DNA from: Candidatus Omnitrophota bacterium
GTDB lineage: Bacteria > Omnitrophota > Gorgyraeia > Pluralincolimonadales > Pluralincolimonadaceae
DNA: 35,094 nucleotides
NCBI GenBank assembly: GCA_017992785.1
Contig: JAGONY010000008.1
Location: 1 to 35,094, forward strand
Direction of reading: 5' to 3'
In this document: piece by piece, positions 23,906 to 31,182 of the stretch
Layout: every line of letters starts with the position of its first letter
How positions within the stretch are numbered: position 1 is the stretch's first letter
Program-made: the position numbers and the translations under genes
The notes under the pieces: generated by a model
What the model saw: the letters and a program-made list of their open reading frames with translations, nothing else
Database searches by the model: none
What the model was told of the DNA's origin: nothing

Positions 23906-24537
23906 TTCTTCGGCTCCTCCTCGTTCAGCACGAACGCCATTATCAGCAGCCTCGCGCCGTGGTTCGTTATATCGACGGGATCCGCGTGTAAGTCGATATC
24001 TCCTATACCCATGACATTATCGGCGGTCTCTATCCTGTTTATGAATTCTCCGATAGCGTGGTAGCCGCCTTTGGCTTCCACCTGTATAGGTATCTGCGTG
24101 TATATCGATACCGGTTTCTTGACGGCCTCCTGTTTTGCGGGTTGTTTGCCCTTCGGGGCCTTTGCGGGTTCCGCAGGTTTTTCGGAACGCAGGGGCTCTA
24201 TCTTGCTTATCTTGACCTTTGACTCCGACGCGAACCCCGCTATCTCCTGCAGGATGTTCGGCATCTCGGAATTAGGCGGTATCGCGTTATCGTACTGGCC
24301 CATCATGCCCTTCAACGCCTCGAGGCGTTTCTCGAGCTGCGGCTTGCTCTTTATCAGCGCGTCCGCCTTTTTCAGGCCCTCGCGTTCCTTAGCGATATCC
24401 TTGTTAAGCTTCCCTATCGCCCTCATCATCGGGAGCGTGGAGAATTGTATCAGCGCGAAGAACGCGATGGCGACGCCGATGCCTATCAGCACCAGCTTCT
24501 CCATCTCCTCCTTCGACATGGCTTTCTTGCCCGGCAT
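23902..24537 (-). CDS. pilO: PilO-like inner-membrane pilus alignment protein
   Basis: A bitopic 211-aa protein with a short cytoplasmic lead, one membrane segment (~14-34) and a long coiled-coil region (~35-85; KLNKDIAKEREGLKKADALI onward). A Lys/Pro/Ala linker follows, then a ferredoxin-like periplasmic domain (IYTQIPIQVEAKGGYHAIGE, then FINRIETADNVMGI). This is the PilO layout. It pairs with PilN to couple PilM to PilPQ. It starts one base after the pilN stop. Confidence 0.88.
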   Translation of the reverse strand: MPGKKAMSKEEMEKLVLIGIGVAIAFFALIQFSTLPMMRAIGKLNKDIAKEREGLKKADALIKSKPQLEKRLEALKGMMGQYDNAIPPNSEMPNILQEIAGFASESKVKISKIEPLRSEKPAEPAKAPKGKQPAKQEAVKKPVSIYTQIPIQVEAKGGYHAIGEFINRIETADNVMGIGDIDLHADPVDITNHGARLLIMAFVLNEEEPKK

Positions 24538-24538
24538 A

Positions 24539-25153
24539 TTATAGCCCCCTGCCCTTCTTGAAGTGGCAGATTATCACGAAATCCAGCACCTCGGTATTCT
24601 TTATCTTTTTCCTCTCGACCTTCGACAGTTCTACCTCGTCGAAATCCTCGCTGAACGACGCATTGTCCTTCAGGGAGTTAACGAACTTGCCGATCGAACC
24701 GTCCTCCCTGCCGTCGGACACGACGCTCGAACCCTCGATGACAAGCACCTCTTTCAGGACCCCGGGCTCCGATGGAGAATCGCCTTTCCTGACGTCTATG
24801 CTGCGAAGCCAGGTCCCCGTCACCATCGCGTCGGAAAGGTCGTTGAGCTTCTTCGCGAGGCTGAACCTCGAGCTCCGAAGCTTGTCTACGACATCGGCTT
24901 TTGACGAAAGGAGTTTTACCGATTCGTCCAGCCGGACCGCCTCTACGTTCGCTATCTTTATCTTCTCGTTCTTCTTCTTCAGCGAAGAGAGAGAGGCCCC
25001 TTTGAATTGGACCGCCAGGAACAACAACACCTGCAGCAATACAAGCAGCGAGACGATGCCTATAGCGACGGGCACCACCGGTATGGAAGGAAGCGCCGAC
25101 GGCTCTTTCTTGCGCACCCTCATCTGGACCGGCAAAAGGTTTATCTCTATCAT
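24539..25153 (-). CDS. pilN: PilN-like pilus assembly protein
   Basis: The N-terminus MIEINLLPVQMRVRKK is the conserved cytoplasmic INLLP motif that docks into PilM. A membrane segment (~24-48) and a coiled coil follow, and the periplasmic domain contains NDLSDAMVTGTWLRSIDVRK. The 204-aa size is right. It lies 3 bp after pilM and 1 bp before pilO. Confidence 0.92.
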   Translation of the reverse strand: MIEINLLPVQMRVRKKEPSALPSIPVVPVAIGIVSLLVLLQVLLFLAVQFKGASLSSLKKKNEKIKIANVEAVRLDESVKLLSSKADVVDKLRSSRFSLAKKLNDLSDAMVTGTWLRSIDVRKGDSPSEPGVLKEVLVIEGSSVVSDGREDGSIGKFVNSLKDNASFSEDFDEVELSKVERKKIKNTEVLDFVIICHFKKGRGL

Positions 25154-25156
25154 CCG

Positions 25157-26086
25157 CTACCGCCTTATCGCGAGCCCGACGCATACCGCCATCTGGCCCG
25201 ACACTTCTTTGAGCGCCTTTGCATCCACCTTAGGCGAAAGTAAAAGGTTAGAGGTCGGGTCCCATACGGCTATATCGAGCCCGAACGCCTGCTTGAGCCT
25301 GTCAATGACCGCGGGCTCCCTCGCCCCGCCCCCGCTTATATATATCCCGTCTATGCCTTTTCCGAACTGGTTCTCGTAATAATCGAACGATAGCCTGACC
25401 TGCGTCTCTATCGCGTCTATGCTCTTTATCTCGACCGGTATATCCCTGGCGAAATTCAGCACCTCGTTCTTCAGTATGCATACGTTCGTCATGCTCGCGC
25501 CGACATTGACCAGCGCTATGGTCTTGTCTTTTCCTGCGCCCGCGTTGTTGTACAAAAACGAATTGGTCACTGCTATTGAGTCGCAGTCCACCGCTTCGGG
25601 CACGACACCCGCTTCGTTCATATACCCGAGGTATTCGTCGACAAGCTCCTTCTTGGCGGCGACGATGAGGACCTTCATCTTGCCGCCTTCGGCTTTTTCG
25701 CTTATTATCTGCGCGTCAATATATACTTCGTTTATGCCGAACGGGATGTATTTTTCTGCTTCGAACTGGAGCGCGGACCTTAACTCATCGGGGCTCATCT
25801 TGGGGAACAGGACCTGCCTTACCACTACAGATTGGCCCGATACCGATATAACGGCCTTTTGTATCCTTGTTTCAGATTTTGCGATCGAGCGTTTCAACGC
25901 GGCGACCAGGGATTCCTTCGAGCGTTCGCCCTCGAACTGCTCTACGGAAAAATGCTCCACTTGCATCTTGCCGGTCTTCTGTTTTGAAACGACAACGGAT
26001 TTCACGGAGGATGTCCCGATATCCAGCGCGGCTTTGCTCCTAGACGCACCGAAACTTAGGAATGGGATCTTGATTTCTCTCGCCAT
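25157..26086 (-). CDS. pilM: PilM, actin-like type IV pilus assembly ATPase
   Basis: The protein has an FtsA/actin-like fold: ALDIGTSSVKSVVVSK (phosphate 1), VVRQVLFPKMSPDELRSALQ and FEAEKYIPFGINEVYIDAQI (the PilM family core), LVNVGASMTNVCI (phosphate 2) and GIYISGGGAREPAVIDRL (adenosine motif). At 309 aa it is slightly short but complete. It is cytoplasmic and binds the PilN N-terminus. It leads the minus-strand pilMNOPQ operon. No good ribosome binding site is seen before the ATG at 26086. A -35-like TTGACT (26118-26123) with TATAAA (26097-26102) at a sub-optimal 15-bp spacing lies just upstream. Confidence 0.93.
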   Translation of the reverse strand: MAREIKIPFLSFGASRSKAALDIGTSSVKSVVVSKQKTGKMQVEHFSVEQFEGERSKESLVAALKRSIAKSETRIQKAVISVSGQSVVVRQVLFPKMSPDELRSALQFEAEKYIPFGINEVYIDAQIISEKAEGGKMKVLIVAAKKELVDEYLGYMNEAGVVPEAVDCDSIAVTNSFLYNNAGAGKDKTIALVNVGASMTNVCILKNEVLNFARDIPVEIKSIDAIETQVRLSFDYYENQFGKGIDGIYISGGGAREPAVIDRLKQAFGLDIAVWDPTSNLLLSPKVDAKALKEVSGQMAVCVGLAIRR

Positions 26087-26149
26087 TGGAAATCAGTTTA
26101 TATTTTTTAAGCAATAAAGTCAAGAAAAATTGCGAATTTTCACTTATCG

Positions 26150-26178
26150 TTGATATTGGCACCCCGTTGTAGTATACT
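26150..26178 (+). promoter_or_regulatory. sigma-70 promoter candidate for the minor pilin operon
   Basis: TTGATA (26150-26155), a 17-bp spacer and TATACT (26173-26178) are followed by GGGAGG and the ATG at 26199. It diverges from pilM within a 112-bp intergenic region. Confidence 0.7.
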
Positions 26179-26198
26179 TTAATCGGGAGGGCGGTAAG

Positions 26199-26681
26199 AT
26201 GTCTATCTCTAAGAGGCAGAGAGGTTTCACGCTCCTTGAGTTGATGCTGGCCGCGACCATACTTATCGTTGCGGTCGCCGGCCTTCTCGCGTCTTACGTG
26301 CTCTGTTTCAACCTCGCCGAGACCGCAAGGGACATGACCCTCGCAACCACCGCTATACAGTTCAAACTCGAAGAGATACGCGACCATACCTTCGGCGACA
26401 TAACCGCCGATTTCGACAATACGACCTTTACGGTGAGCGGATTCGACGCCGGGCAGGCCACCGGCTCCATCAGTGTAGAGTCGATCACGACGGACATATT
26501 GAGGGTCACGGTAAGCGTGTGCTGGAGGCAGCGCGGCAACAGGATATTCGGGGAGGATAACGGCCGCGGGGGCGGCATCGCGTTAAGCGGGCACCTGGAG
26601 GGCACCGAGGACATCGATGCCGACGGGATAGTTGACTCCCCTGCCATGATATCCACCCTTATGATAAACCGGGGGACTTAG
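26199..26681 (+). CDS. prepilin-type protein, PilV/GspI-like
   Basis: A basic leader (MSISKRQRG) is followed by the prepilin peptidase site G-FTLLELMLAATILIVAVAG with the conserved Glu5. The remaining globular part (160 aa in total) is rich in beta strands (TTFTVSGFDAGQATGSISVE) and ends with an acidic loop (EGTEDIDADGIVD) that could bind calcium. The PilV/GspI call comes from being first in a minor-pilin operon, before PilW/GspJ-like and PilX/GspK-like genes. Sequence alone shows only a type IV pilin-like protein. Minor pilins usually initiate or tip the fibre. Confidence 0.82.
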   Translation: MSISKRQRGFTLLELMLAATILIVAVAGLLASYVLCFNLAETARDMTLATTAIQFKLEEIRDHTFGDITADFDNTTFTVSGFDAGQATGSISVESITTDILRVTVSVCWRQRGNRIFGEDNGRGGGIALSGHLEGTEDIDADGIVDSPAMISTLMINRGT

Positions 26682-26684
26682 GCG

Positions 26685-27251
26685 ATGAAGACCGCGGCAA
26701 GAAGGCGCGCACATGGATTGAGCCTGATCGAACTGATGATCTCGATAGCGATCGTCACGGTCATCGGCGGCTACTTGGCGTACTTTCTTGTCATCGGCGC
26801 GTCCGCCTGGCGCGCGGGCGACACCGAGATACAGGCGAACCAGGAGTCCAGGAAAGGCATGATGTCGATGGCGAAGGAACTCAGGCAGGCGCAGGACGGG
26901 AACCTGAGGACCACCGCCGGCGCGTTGTATGCGGATAATACCGTTTACAACAATATTAAGTTCATTGTAATATCGGACACCGACGGCGACGGCGATACGG
27001 TGAGCACGATCGGGGCCCTTGAATGGTCCACGCCGATATCGTATTATATTTCGGGGACCCAGCTTATAAGGTCGCAGGACGGCGCAACGACGGTGTTGGC
27101 GAACAATGTTGTCGATCTGCAATTCATAAAGGCGGTCGATACAACGCTGGGGATCTCGGTCCTGAACGTCACGCTGCAGACGAGAAAGACGAGTGTCGAG
27201 GGGCGCCAGGTACAGTCGACCCTGACATGCAGCATAAAAATAAGGAACTGA
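26685..27251 (+). CDS. prepilin-type protein, PilW/GspJ-like
   Basis: The leader MKTAARRRAHG is followed by LSLIELMISIAIVTVIGGYL, a class III signal with Glu5. ESRKGMMSMAKELRQAQDGN is the PilW/GspJ-style helix. The rest of the 188 aa is beta-rich, including a SDTDGDGDT loop that resembles a calcium-binding site. It lies 3 bp after the preceding prepilin gene and 4 bp before the PilX-like gene. The residue after the cleavage glycine is Leu rather than Phe, which minor pilins tolerate. Confidence 0.82.
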   Translation: MKTAARRRAHGLSLIELMISIAIVTVIGGYLAYFLVIGASAWRAGDTEIQANQESRKGMMSMAKELRQAQDGNLRTTAGALYADNTVYNNIKFIVISDTDGDGDTVSTIGALEWSTPISYYISGTQLIRSQDGATTVLANNVVDLQFIKAVDTTLGISVLNVTLQTRKTSVEGRQVQSTLTCSIKIRN

Positions 27252-27255
27252 CAAG

Positions 27256-28530
27256 ATGAGAAACAGAAAGGGCTTTATACTGATCTTCGCTTACGCCGTT
27301 GTAAGCGTCATCGTAATACTCGTGTCCGTTTACGTCGCCAGGAGTATAAGCGAGATGAGGACCGCCGTGCGCGACAAGGATTCGGCGTCCGCCCTATATG
27401 CCGCCGAGGCAGGCATCGACTTTGCTTTCAATTGGCTTAAGTCACAACCCTCCCCTCCCGCGGGCACGGCCGCGTTCAACATCACGGGCGGTACTGCGTT
27501 GTCAACCGGCACATATACCGTCATAATTGACCCCGACGACAGCAACCCGACATCGTTTAGAAAGAGGTACAGGATAATTGCGACAGGCGCCTGCAACGAC
27601 TCATCCCGCAGGGTGATACTTGAGGTCGTGCAGGATACGTTCGCGCGGCATATATGGTTCACCGACTCGGAGACGTACGAAGGGGCGACGGTATGGTTCA
27701 TAACCAACGACAGATTAAACGGCCCGACACATACTGACGGCTCTTTCAATATATCAGGCGACCCGTGGTTCGGGGACGAGACGAGCCAGAGCGGACCGTC
27801 CATAAACTACATGCACGGCGGACCGCCGAACGATAATCCGACCTTCGTCGAAGGCATAAGCTTCAACGTCGACGCATCAAGGATGCCTACAAGAGCCACC
27901 AATTTAAGGAACGCGTCGGTTTTAAGCGGAGGTATGCGGCTCTACGGGGAGACGACGGTAGTCCTGAACTCGAACGGCACGATGAACGTGACCAACGCGA
28001 ACGCGGGATATAACAACACGAATATGGCCCTGCCCGCGAACGGCGCGTTCTTCGTTGAGAACAGGATAGAGAACAGGAGGCTTGTCGAGTACGGGAACGT
28101 CAACGTCCGCGGGACGCTCAACGGCAGGCTCTCGATAGGCGCCAACAATAACATACGCATAGGCGGCAACATCAACTATAACGACGCGGCGGGCTCCGAC
28201 ATGCTCGGGCTTATAGCCGAGCGGGACATGATAATCAACCAGAGCGCGTGCCCTAAAAACGGCGACCTTACGATACAGGCAAGCATGATGGCTATGTCGG
28301 ATTCCTTCAGCCTCGAGAACTGGCAGAGCTCAATGAAGGGCACTTTGAACGTGCTGGGCGGCATCATACAGAAAAATAGGGGCCCTGTGGGCACTTTCAA
28401 TATCAACACGAACAGCAAGGTCAGCGGGTTCACAAAGAATTACGTCTACGACGAAAGGCTCAGGACGATGCCTCCTCCTTTCTTCCCCACTACCGAAGAT
28501 TTCGTGCCGGTATCATGGAGGGAGCAATGA
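27256..28530 (+). CDS. PilX-like (DUF4900-type) minor pilus protein with large beta domain
   Basis: The N-terminus MRNRKGFILIFAYAVVSVIV is a hydrophobic helix without the Glu5 of normal pilins, followed by the SASALYAAEAGIDFAFNWL motif shared by PilX/GspK-like proteins. Residues ~140-420 form a large, Asn/Gly-rich beta region (GPTHTDGSFNISGDPWFGDE, later NVNVRGTLNGRLSIGANNN). That repetitive strand pattern suits a beta-helix or adhesin-like domain, and DUF4900-type proteins look like this. At 424 aa it is much longer than classical PilX (~200 aa). The function is inferred from position and fold pattern. It overlaps the next gene by 4 bp. Confidence 0.7.
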   Translation: MRNRKGFILIFAYAVVSVIVILVSVYVARSISEMRTAVRDKDSASALYAAEAGIDFAFNWLKSQPSPPAGTAAFNITGGTALSTGTYTVIIDPDDSNPTSFRKRYRIIATGACNDSSRRVILEVVQDTFARHIWFTDSETYEGATVWFITNDRLNGPTHTDGSFNISGDPWFGDETSQSGPSINYMHGGPPNDNPTFVEGISFNVDASRMPTRATNLRNASVLSGGMRLYGETTVVLNSNGTMNVTNANAGYNNTNMALPANGAFFVENRIENRRLVEYGNVNVRGTLNGRLSIGANNNIRIGGNINYNDAAGSDMLGLIAERDMIINQSACPKNGDLTIQASMMAMSDSFSLENWQSSMKGTLNVLGGIIQKNRGPVGTFNINTNSKVSGFTKNYVYDERLRTMPPPFFPTTEDFVPVSWREQ

Positions 28531-28913
28531 ACAGGACCCGCGTACTGATAACGGTCGCATCAGGCGTCCTTATCATGCTTGTAATTATGTTCGTCACATC
28601 CCTGCCTTCTCCCGAAGGCCCCGGCACAACGGACAACGGAACGCAGTTGCAGCCGGAGATACCACAGGCCGGCAGCCACGAACTCGCGCCGGGTGCGCGC
28701 GGCATCGCAGAATTGCCGATCGACGTAGTGATCGAGTATACCGTGGTTGCGGACCCGCAGGCAAAACCCGCCAAGAAAATTAAACCTGAGGTGGAGGAAA
28801 CCGAGGATCCCGGTTATGATACGATAGACCCGGGCATTATCGAGCCGCCGAGGCGGTCACCGCCCGCGGACCAACTCAGGCAGATGCAGAAACAGGGGAT
28901 CGTGGCTTTCTGA
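28527..28913 (+). CDS. hypothetical membrane-anchored, proline-rich protein
   Basis: I recognise no family. The 128-aa protein has an N-terminal membrane segment (RVLITVASGVLIMLVIMFV, ~5-23) and then a disordered-looking Pro/Glu/Gly/Ala-rich stretch to the C-terminus (QAKPAKKIKPEVEETEDPG; IEPPRRSPPADQLRQMQKQ). The ATG at 28527 has GGAGG 5 bases upstream and overlaps the previous stop as ATGA. The earlier ATG at 28515 lies inside the preceding gene and lacks a site. It is last in the minor pilin operon. A PilP-like bridging or gating factor would be a guess. Its stop codon touches that of the convergent pilin gene. Confidence 0.7.
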   Translation: MNRTRVLITVASGVLIMLVIMFVTSLPSPEGPGTTDNGTQLQPEIPQAGSHELAPGARGIAELPIDVVIEYTVVADPQAKPAKKIKPEVEETEDPGYDTIDPGIIEPPRRSPPADQLRQMQKQGIVAF

Positions 28914-29348
28914 TCATTCCACCGGCGCGCCCGAAGCGTCGTCTTCCTTTATCACCCCGGATTCATCAAGAAAAAACGTCCTGATGCCCGTGACGTTCGG
29001 CGTTATCGGCGTCGCGGTGCACGTATACTGGTCCGCGCCGACAAGGCTGTAATTGAAGTTGTAGCCCTGTTTCGAACCGGCCCCAAGTATAGCGTCAATG
29101 TACGGCGGGTTGGCGCTGCTAAGGTCCGCGAGGTTGTTCGGGTATGAGAGGGGGTTCTGGATGCTGCGGAAACTTACACAAGCGGTGCTGAGCTGCCTCA
29201 ATGATGCTACCGCCGCGGTCTCGTTCGCCTGGATCCGCGCCCTGAGGAACGCAGGAATAGAGACGGCCGCGAGCGTGGCGATGATCGCCACTATTATCAT
29301 TATCTCGACTAAAGTAAAACCAGACCTTGACGCCCCGGATGTCCTCAT
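28914..29348 (-). CDS. type IV pilin-like protein (PilA paralogue 2)
   Basis: The leader MRTSGASRSG is followed by FTLVEIMIIVAIIATLAAVS, a perfect class III signal with Glu5. The C-terminal domain shares NPPYIDA, KQGYNF, QYTCTATP, NVTG and ESGVI with the neighbouring pilin at 29459-29884; by eye the two are roughly 60% identical. It lacks the strong ribosome binding site of its neighbour. A promoter candidate lies at 29357-29385. It may be a minor or alternative fibre subunit. The convergent stop codons leave no room for a terminator between it and the plus-strand operon. Confidence 0.9.
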   Translation of the reverse strand: MRTSGASRSGFTLVEIMIIVAIIATLAAVSIPAFLRARIQANETAAVASLRQLSTACVSFRSIQNPLSYPNNLADLSSANPPYIDAILGAGSKQGYNFNYSLVGADQYTCTATPITPNVTGIRTFFLDESGVIKEDDASGAPVE

Positions 29349-29356
29349 TGCCTGAT

Positions 29357-29385
29357 AGGTTACATATTTACGGATAAAATGTCAA
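29357..29385 (-). promoter_or_regulatory. weak promoter candidate for the second pilin gene
   Basis: TTGACA (29385-29380) is perfect and the spacer is 17 bp, but the -10 TAACCT (29362-29357) matches poorly. It lies between the pilin 1 terminator and the second pilin gene. Confidence 0.35.
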
Positions 29386-29399
29386 GTACCTATACATGA

Positions 29400-29430
29400 A
29401 AACGACGGTAATCTTAGATTACCGTCGTTT
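29400..29430 (-). terminator. intrinsic terminator after the main pilin gene
   Basis: A 14-bp perfect stem, AAACGACGGTAATC (29400-29413) with GATTACCGTCGTTT (29417-29430), has a 3-nt loop. On the minus strand it lies about 29 nt after the pilin stop and is followed by TTTTC. It is nearly symmetrical and could also terminate plus-strand transcription. Confidence 0.8.
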
Positions 29431-29458
29431 CGCATTCTATCGTTCTTACGCAGACCGA

Positions 29459-29884
29459 CTATTCTATAGGCGTACCACCACTGGTGATAACACCTGATTC
29501 GGTCACAACGAATACCCTTGTACCCGTTACGTTCGCCGTTACAGGCGTCGCCGTGCAGGTATACTGGTTGGCACTCGCGATCACGAGCGCGAACGTATAT
29601 CCCTGCTTTGTACCGGTACCTAATGTGGCATCGATATAAGGCGGGTTAGCGGCAGCTAAGTTCGCTAACGTACCAGCTACGTAAGTCGGAGGTGTCTGCG
29701 CGGCCCTGTAGCTTTCCATCGCCGTACTTATCGTACGTAAAGAAGCTATCGCGGCCGCCTCGTTGGCATTATGTCTAGCACGCAGTAAGTTGGGTATCGC
29801 TATTGCGGCTAAAAGTGCTATAATGGCTACAACTATCATAATCTCAACGAGCGTAAAACCCTTCCTTCCCATGAGCTTGATCAT
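29459..29884 (-). CDS. pilA: type IV pilin, probable major subunit
   Basis: The short basic leader MIKLMGRKG precedes FTLVEIMIVVAIIALLAAIA with Glu5, then the long N-terminal helix (IPNLLRARHNANEAAAIASL). A compact globular part includes NPPYIDATLGTGTKQGY and ends GTPIE. There is a single cysteine (QYTCTATP), so no disulfide loop. The mature length is about 132 aa. Its own promoter with an extended -10, a leader rich in GGAGG/AAGGA, and its own terminator all suggest high expression, as expected of a major pilin. That role is an inference. Confidence 0.93.
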   Translation of the reverse strand: MIKLMGRKGFTLVEIMIVVAIIALLAAIAIPNLLRARHNANEAAAIASLRTISTAMESYRAAQTPPTYVAGTLANLAAANPPYIDATLGTGTKQGYTFALVIASANQYTCTATPVTANVTGTRVFVVTESGVITSGGTPIE

Positions 29885-29937
29885 CTTCCTTCCCCTCCTT
29901 TCTTCCTTGATTGGGACTTACACCATCTCCTGATTAG

Positions 29938-29965
29938 AGTATAACATAATCACTATTCGTGTCAA
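29938..29965 (-). promoter_or_regulatory. strong promoter candidate for the main pilin gene
   Basis: TTGACA (29965-29960), a 16-bp spacer and TATACT (29943-29938) with a TGT extended -10 lie on the minus strand. They fall between the pilC stop and the pilin ATG and give a leader of about 46 nt. Confidence 0.75.
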
Positions 29966-29970
29966 GCAAT

Positions 29971-31182
29971 CTATTTCGCCACGACCTGTATAAGCTTGAC
30001 TATCGGCAGGAACATCGATATAACGATGCCGCCGACGACGATCCCGAGGAACGCTATGATCAGCGGCTCTATGAGGCTCGTCAGGCCGGAAACGGCGGCG
30101 TCGACCTCGCTCTCGTAGAAGTCCGCTATCTTACTGAGCATCTCCTCGAGCTTGCCGGTCTGCTCGCCTACCGATATCATCCTCGTTACCATAGGCGGGA
30201 AGACCTTGCTTGCAGCTAGCGGCTGCGCTATCGACTCGCCTTCCTTTATGCTCAGCTTCGTCTGTATGACGGCCATCTCGATGACCTTGTTGCCGGACGT
30301 CTTGCCGACTATCTCGAGCGCGGTCAGGATCGACACGCCGCTCTTCTGCAGCGTCGAGAGCGTCCTCGCGAACCTCGCGACTGCCACCTTCCTGAGCAGG
30401 ACCCCGAGCACGGGCAGTTTCAGCATCATGCTGTCCCATGCGAGGGCGCCCCTCTCGGTCTTTATTACGCGCGAAAGGATGAAAATGAAGGCCGCCATCG
30501 CTATGATGACCAGCAATATCCACTTCCTCATGATATCGGATATCGCGATAAGTATCTGCGTCGGCAGGGGCAGCTCTACGCCTATCGTCGCGAATATGCT
30601 CTTGAATGTCGGCACGACAAAGATTATCAGGAACGTGGTTATCGCTATGGCCATCATTATGACGACGGCCGGGTATATGAGGCTCGACTTGACCTTCCTG
30701 ATAAGGGCTATCGTCTTCTCCATGTATATCGCGACCCTGTCGAGGATCTCGTCGAGGTCTCCGCTCGACTCACCCGCCTTTACCATATTGATGAAGAAAG
30801 GGGAAAACACGTTCGGCTGCTTGCTGAGCGCCTCCGAAAGGCTCAACCCGCCCTCGACCTGGTCCCTGACCTTCCTGACGATGTTCTTGAAGCCCTCCTT
30901 CTCCATCTGGTCCTGCAGCGCGTCAAGCGCGCCGACGAGCGGGATGCCGGCGTCTACCATCGTCGCGAGCTGCCTCGAGAATACCACGAGGTCGTCCGCG
31001 CTCGCCCTGTCCCCGCCGATCGACATCGAGGCCCTGCTCTTCTCCTTCGCCTCTTCTATCGAGATTATCGTGAGTTCCTTCTGCCTGAGCGCGTCGACAA
31101 GCGCGACGCTGTTCGCGGAATCCATGACCCCGTTGACCGTCTTGCCGTCCCTGTCTTTCGCTGTATACCTGAAATTTGGCAC
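29971..31182 (-). CDS. pilC: type IV pilus inner-membrane platform protein PilC
   Basis: A GspF/PilC family protein of 403 aa. It begins MPNFRYTAKDRDGKTVNGVM, contains VFSRQLATMVDAGIPLVGAL (first T2SSF domain, ~70-195) and, after two membrane segments (~170-192 and ~220-242), FARTLSTLQKSGVSILTALE (second T2SSF domain, ~270-395). The last membrane helix, PLIIAFLGIVVGGIVISMFL, and the ending LIQVVAK are typical. It lies directly behind pilB (0 bp gap), with which it works to assemble pilin. Confidence 0.96.
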   Translation of the reverse strand: MPNFRYTAKDRDGKTVNGVMDSANSVALVDALRQKELTIISIEEAKEKSRASMSIGGDRASADDLVVFSRQLATMVDAGIPLVGALDALQDQMEKEGFKNIVRKVRDQVEGGLSLSEALSKQPNVFSPFFINMVKAGESSGDLDEILDRVAIYMEKTIALIRKVKSSLIYPAVVIMMAIAITTFLIIFVVPTFKSIFATIGVELPLPTQILIAISDIMRKWILLVIIAMAAFIFILSRVIKTERGALAWDSMMLKLPVLGVLLRKVAVARFARTLSTLQKSGVSILTALEIVGKTSGNKVIEMAVIQTKLSIKEGESIAQPLAASKVFPPMVTRMISVGEQTGKLEEMLSKIADFYESEVDAAVSGLTSLIEPLIIAFLGIVVGGIVISMFLPIVKLIQVVAK

